64,000 nt of DNA from Rhodoferax potami (GTDB lineage Bacteria > Pseudomonadota > Gammaproteobacteria > Burkholderiales > Burkholderiaceae_C), in contig NZ_JAVBIK010000001.1 of the NCBI RefSeq assembly GCF_032193805.1, positions 1,288,033 to 1,352,032 on the forward strand, written 5' to 3'. Position 1 is the first letter of the stretch. Every line of letters begins with the position of its first letter. Below, one piece after another: positions 60,204 to 64,000 of the stretch. A program made the position numbers and the translations under genes. The notes under the pieces were generated by a model. It saw only the letters and a program-made list of their open reading frames with translations, had not been told where the DNA came from and did no database searches.

Positions 60204-60995
60204 TTATTTGACGTCTTTTTGTTGCGTTGAATTCTTTGTTTTTGTCGGCATGGTGGTCGGCATCTGGCGTGGCGCCCGATAGGACTGGCCATCAAGCACC
60301 AGGCAGTATGCGTTGTGACGTAAGCGGTCCAAGGTTGCGGATGCCAAGAGCGGGTTGACTGGGAATGCCTGATCCCATTCAGTAAAGTCCAGATTGCTGG
60401 TGACGATGGTGGCAGTGCGCTCGTAGCGCTCGGCAATGAGTTCATGCAGGTCTTCGTCGGCCGGCGCACGCAGAGGCTTGAGTCCGAAGTCATCAATGAT
60501 GAGTACCGGAATGCGACTCAAGGTCTGCAGCTTGCGCTCGTAGGCGTTGGTGGCGCGCGCGGCGTGCAGTGACTGCGTGAGTGCCGAGCAGTTGGTAAAC
60601 AGCACATCCACGCCCTGACGGATCGCACAATGGCCCAAGGCCTGCGCAAGATGACTCTTGCCGGTTCCACTAGGGCCAACAATCAATACCGGAGAACACT
60701 CCCGCACGTAGCGCCCGGTGGCCAGGTCATGCACCAGCGCGCGGTTGAGTTGGGGTAGCCGCTCGAAGTCAAACTGCTCCAGCGTTTTGGTGGAGCGGAA
60801 CTGGGCCCGGCGCAGGCGGGTACTGAAACTGTTCTGCTCCCGGCGGGCCACTTCATCGCCCATCAGGATGGCCAGGAACTCCGTATAGGCCAACTTCGAT
60901 TCAATCGCCTGGCGGTTTCTGGCGTCCAGCGAATCCAGAATACCGGACAAGCGCAACTGCTTGAGATGTGGAACGAGTTCGGGGATGGGTGTCAT
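60204..60995 (-). CDS. istB: IS21-family helper ATPase IstB
   Basis: 263 residues, AAA+ ATPase of IS21 elements. Walker A GPSGTGKSHLAQ, Walker B ILIIDDFGLKPL, and arginine-type residues in TSNLDFTEWDQAFP. Helps target DNA choice and strand transfer by IstA. Starts 21 bases after istA on the same strand. Confidence 0.93.
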   Translation of the reverse strand: MTPIPELVPHLKQLRLSGILDSLDARNRQAIESKLAYTEFLAILMGDEVARREQNSFSTRLRRAQFRSTKTLEQFDFERLPQLNRALVHDLATGRYVRECSPVLIVGPSGTGKSHLAQALGHCAIRQGVDVLFTNCSALTQSLHAARATNAYERKLQTLSRIPVLIIDDFGLKPLRAPADEDLHELIAERYERTATIVTSNLDFTEWDQAFPVNPLLASATLDRLRHNAYCLVLDGQSYRAPRQMPTTMPTKTKNSTQQKDVK

Positions 60996-61016
60996 TTGGG
61001 ATGGTCTCCTGGATAG

Positions 61017-62582
61017 TTAATGCAGCAAATCCTGCTGCGGGTTGTGGGTATCGGGGGTGAAGAGGCTTGCGGCGTCGCGGACAAACCGGGCCTTTGCATA
61101 GGTAGGCACGATGCTGTGATCAGGCATCGGTAGCCGGTCGGAATTACTGCTCAGGATGGTCTTGACAGTGCGGTAATACGGACTGTTGTGGGCCATGGCA
61201 CGTCGGCAGGCGAGCTCAACACGCTGGGCGCTGTAGGTCTTTGCCAGACCAATCACACCCTGAGCTGCGCGCAATCGCTCCAGAATCCGGTCACTCAGTA
61301 GCCAGTCAATAACCTGCTGACAGTACGGTCCGATTTGCAGCGCTTGGGTACCCAGCCACTCGCGGTCACGGGCAAAGAAGAGTTGTGCCTCGGGTGGCAA
61401 GTGGTCTTTGGTCGTGAGGCGTTCACCGGGACGCTGTCCCCGCGCATGGGTTGCCACCAATCGGTAGTCATCAAACAAAGTCACGCAGTTATCGGTGGCA
61501 CGTAGCCACAGCTCTTTGCCCACCAGCGCAAAGGGGGCGGAATACAGCTTGTAGTCAAACTTGACGTGGCAGTCGCGGTGCAGCGTCACGCACTGCCAAA
61601 CGCCCAAGTCCGGCGCCTGCGGTGGAAGCGGCTTGAGCAAGGCCCGCTCCAGCGCAAACAAATCCATGGGCTGCTGGCGGGTGGTGCCGTGAATGCGCAC
61701 ACCGGCTTCCTGCAATACCCACGCCTGCGCCTGTGCATTAAGGTCCGCCAGATCACGGAATTCGCGGGTAGACAGGAAGTTACGCTTGACGTATTTGACG
61801 CCCGACTCCACGATACCCTTCTTCTGCGGATCGTGCGGCGGGCACGGGTCAATCTTGAATTCATAACCTTCAGCGCACTCGGCATAGGAGCGCTGCACCT
61901 GCGGGTCAAATCGGCAAGCCTTGATGATGGCGCACTTGGCGTTGTCGATGATCACGCGCTCGGGCACACCGCCAAACCACTCAAAGGCACGGCGGTGGCA
62001 GCCCAGCCATGTGGCCACCGTTTGGTCCCAGACGAATTCCACATACTGATGGCGGCTGTGACACAAGGTCATAACAAAGGCCCAGGTGCGCCTACGCTGT
62101 CCATCCGGATGCACCAAAAATGGCCCCGCGCCAAAGTCAACCTGAGCGGCTTCGCCGGGCTTGAAGCTCAGTCTCACAGTGAGATCGGTACGCGGCTGTG
62201 CCTTGGCAATGTCACGCATGATGCGATAGACAGAGGAGTAGCTGCCGCAGAACTGGTGCTCGCGCACCAACGCGGCATGAATGGCTACGCCCTCAACCCC
62301 GGCAGCCATCCAGCGCGCCACTTGTTCGCGCCATGGGTGGGCTTTGGAGACCGTGCTGGATGGGCGCTTGGCCGCTGCGCACAGACTCAGGGCAATAACT
62401 TCGGGTTCGGGCAGCGGCAGCTCAGCCTCCAACCAGCCCAAGCTGCGGGCGTGTTCGCGAAAGCTCGCCACCTTGACCCGGCCCATAAGGCCCAGACGCG
62501 CGATCTCGCGATCGCCGTCACCGGCGCGTAGTCTGATTAAAACGTTTCTGTATTCATGCATCTCGATCTTTCTGCGACCCAT
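61017..62582 (-). CDS. istA: IS21-family transposase IstA
   Basis: 521 residues. N-terminal helix-turn-helix DNA-binding domain, then an RNase H-fold DDE catalytic core with Asp in AAQVDFGAGP, Asp in RVIIDNAKC and Glu in KGIVESGVKYVKR. Followed by a C-terminal beta region. Intact and full length. The ATG near 62561 (MHEYRNV) is an alternative start. Confidence 0.93.
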   Translation of the reverse strand: MGRRKIEMHEYRNVLIRLRAGDGDREIARLGLMGRVKVASFREHARSLGWLEAELPLPEPEVIALSLCAAAKRPSSTVSKAHPWREQVARWMAAGVEGVAIHAALVREHQFCGSYSSVYRIMRDIAKAQPRTDLTVRLSFKPGEAAQVDFGAGPFLVHPDGQRRRTWAFVMTLCHSRHQYVEFVWDQTVATWLGCHRRAFEWFGGVPERVIIDNAKCAIIKACRFDPQVQRSYAECAEGYEFKIDPCPPHDPQKKGIVESGVKYVKRNFLSTREFRDLADLNAQAQAWVLQEAGVRIHGTTRQQPMDLFALERALLKPLPPQAPDLGVWQCVTLHRDCHVKFDYKLYSAPFALVGKELWLRATDNCVTLFDDYRLVATHARGQRPGERLTTKDHLPPEAQLFFARDREWLGTQALQIGPYCQQVIDWLLSDRILERLRAAQGVIGLAKTYSAQRVELACRRAMAHNSPYYRTVKTILSSNSDRLPMPDHSIVPTYAKARFVRDAASLFTPDTHNPQQDLLH

Positions 62583-62759
62583 CCGTTACTCCTGAACAAA
62601 AAATTCAGAAGGTAACGACAGTTACGTCGCGTTCGAGATGCCCGTCCAATCCCCCGGCTGGCTCCTATATGACGAAAACCAAATGGCCTATATGTGCCGA
62701 AAACGCTCTGGCTCCTATGTGCCGAAAACCAATTGGCCTGTATGTGGTGAAAAGTGACA

Positions 62760-63069
62760 GGGACTTACAGATAGCTAAGTGGGCCATCGCAACAATGTGC
62801 AGTCGGCGATTAAAGACCCCAAATACAGCATCGTTGATAAAGTCCAAGCGATCAACATATGCAGAAATCTGCTGGTCAGTGGCGACGTAGCCAAACCGTA
62901 GGAAACGATCGGCAGTCTCCAGCGCTAACAGATGCCTCCTTAAGCGCTCGCGGTGATTGGGGCCTAGCGCCCGTATGCTGACCGCTATGCCTGTATCTTT
63001 TGCTGCACGCACACGATCCTGGCTTCCAGCCTTAGGTGAGCTTTTGTCGTAATTCGTTGGCCGATCCAT
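62760..63069 (-). pseudogene. GNAT acetyltransferase, N-terminal part cut off by IS21-type element
   Basis: The 5' part of the GNAT gene: MDRPTNYDKSSPKAGSQ..., then LRRHLLALETADRFLRFGY, ATDQQISAYVDRLDF and VFGVFNRRLHIVAMAHLA, typical of the N-terminal half of GNAT proteins in Burkholderiales. Start is taken as ATG at 63069. Ends in the duplicated GGGAC at the insertion; the present frame reads on into the element for about 30 codons. Confidence 0.82.
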
Positions 63070-63170
63070 GGCCGCAAATATAAGGGTTTTCCCTTGGCTT
63101 GCGTAGAGGAAGGGCTTTAAACCCCCTCCGATGTGTTTCTTAGCCTCCAAGCCTTCCTAAGATCTCGAGC

Positions 63171-63797
63171 ATGAAGAACCACAAAGGCGCCGATCAGATA
63201 CACCGGGCATTTCATGAAATCGCGCTCCTTCGGAGCTCTAACGAATCTCACCCATCACGCAGTGTGACTTTACGGGCGGTCAAAGCCTACCAGAGCAAGC
63301 GCTTTCAAGAGACTTACCACGATCTGCTCGCTAGCGAGGCCTATGGTCCTGCATGCGACTTCTTTCTCACGGAGATCTATGGAGACCAAGACTTCTCACA
63401 ACGAGACCGGGAGTTTGAACGCATTGCCAAATCTATAGAGCGCATGTTCACGAGGAATATCCTCGAGGTGGCCATAGACCTCACTGAACTTCACGCGCTG
63501 ACTGAGCTTTTAGATACAAAAATGGCCAAGGCGATCGAATCATTGGGCTACAAACCTCGCCAAGTGCCGTTGGATAACGCGACCTATGCGGTAGCGTGGC
63601 GTGTGAGTGGACTTTCAGCACAAAGAACGCAGCAACTGAGAATGGTCTTGGATCTGGGCAAAAGGCTGGAACGCATAACAACCATGCGTGGGATTCGAAT
63701 GACCCTTAGGGCGATGCGCCTACCCGCCCGCGCAGCCAATCTGTCTGCGCTTCAAGCCTTTCTCGAAAAGGGCTTTGAGACGTTCAGTGAACTGTAA
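63171..63797 (+). CDS. FFLEELY-motif family protein
   Basis: 208 residues, helical. The region YHDLLASEAYGPACDFFLTEIYGDQDFSQRD (in part ACDFFLTEIYGDQDFSQRD) is a variant of the FFLEELYG motif that names a Burkholderiales protein family of unknown function. It ends three bases before a GTAA-type sequence that could be the end of an IS66 element, so the C-terminus may be trimmed. About 100 bases lie between it and the divergent GNAT fragment. Confidence 0.75.
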   Translation: MKNHKGADQIHRAFHEIALLRSSNESHPSRSVTLRAVKAYQSKRFQETYHDLLASEAYGPACDFFLTEIYGDQDFSQRDREFERIAKSIERMFTRNILEVAIDLTELHALTELLDTKMAKAIESLGYKPRQVPLDNATYAVAWRVSGLSAQRTQQLRMVLDLGKRLERITTMRGIRMTLRAMRLPARAANLSALQAFLEKGFETFSEL

Positions 63798-63821
63798 CCG
63801 GTCACTGTCCGGCGTTATTGC

Positions 63822-64000
63822 CTACGTTACCAAACCGTGTAATGGTGAACGCAATGGATTCTCGGCGAAGTGCTGCTTCCATTGACGAGGCGTCAGTTCT
63901 GAAACTCTGGAGGCGGGGTGGTGGCCTACGCGTTGCAAGACATCAACCAGGTAGGTGTAGGGGTCAATGTCATGTAAACGGCATGTCACGATCAGGCTCT
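63822..64000 (-). CDS. IS66-family transposase, C-terminal fragment at window edge
   Basis: 59 residues are visible; the gene continues past the window. It reads SLIVTCRLHDIDPYTYLVDV, then LQRVGHHPASRVSELTPRQW and ends FAENPLRSPLHGLVT, the C-terminal signature of IS66 TnpC (DPYTYLxDVLxR...HP...ELxPxxW). The element would face right-to-left, with one end between here and 63794. Confidence 0.85.
   Translation of the reverse strand, partial: SLIVTCRLHDIDPYTYLVDVLQRVGHHPASRVSELTPRQWKQHFAENPLRSPLHGLVT

Larger units (their letters stand above)
60109..62759 (-). mobile_element. IS21-family insertion sequence
   Basis: 2651 bases with inverted ends (left TGTCACTTTGCGG, right read inward TGTCACTTTTCACC) and 5-base direct repeats GGGAC at 60104-60108 and 62760-62764. 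Both ends have several repeats of a unit like CGGCATATAGGAGCCAG, as in IS21 transposase-binding sites. Carries istA and istB on the minus strand. Both genes look intact, so it may be active. Confidence 0.93.

Overview
The window reads as chromosome of a high-G+C betaproteobacterium of the order Burkholderiales, most like Comamonadaceae (Rhodoferax-type). The support is gene order (corC-lnt-glyQ-glyS-gmhB-plsC, and thiC-thiO-thiS-thiG-thiDE behind a TPP riboswitch), a double-length UvrA, an FFLEELY-type protein, and many copies of a short AT-rich dispersed repeat that I recall from this family. The assignment is inference; no rRNA or tRNA gene was seen.

Layout. 1-5.1 kb: a MurA-type enolpyruvyl transferase with Asp in place of the fosfomycin-target Cys, a frameshifted alpha/beta hydrolase, and a Spy-like lipoprotein/response regulator/histidine kinase operon. 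5.2-11.6 kb: a 2119-residue tandem UvrA containing four inverted-repeat insertion elements. 12-16.5 kb: an MHS-type transporter, a Na+/H+ antiporter with a structured leader (possible Li+/Na+-type riboswitch), and a DsbA-fold isomerase. 16.5-28.5 kb: leucine/isovalerate catabolism (HMG-CoA lyase, methylcrotonyl-CoA carboxylase subunits) split by a biotin-uptake operon bioMNY that continues into an acyl-CoA ligase and a thiolase; biotin is the cofactor of the carboxylase. 28.6-36.4 kb: an AraC-type regulator, a run of small metabolic genes and a beta-ketothiolase. 36.5-44.1 kb: a DegP/HtrA protease and the thiamin operon. 44.1-45.2 kb: a small membrane protein and a CcdB-type toxin with a Phd-like antitoxin. 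45.2-51.6 kb: aceK, carbonic anhydrase, an LTA-synthase-like sulfatase, isovaleryl-CoA dehydrogenase and a MerR-type LiuR regulator. 51.7-59.6 kb: a conserved housekeeping block. 59.7-64 kb: an IS21-family element cleanly interrupting a GNAT acetyltransferase gene, an FFLEELY-type gene, and the end of an IS66-type transposase running off the window.

Regulation. A near-identical 22-24 bp perfect palindrome lies before liuR and before the beta-ketothiolase 15 kb away, which suggests one LiuR regulon.

Most unusual signal. Short elements with a conserved core carry flanking arms that are complementary to each other but differ at every locus. They sit in frame in coding genes: four in the uvrA tandem gene, one in thiG, and one core with very short arms in the AraC-type regulator. 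Separately, degenerate AT-rich repeats are embedded in at least eight genes, and one lies exactly at the seam of a YbaK-DUF1289 fusion.
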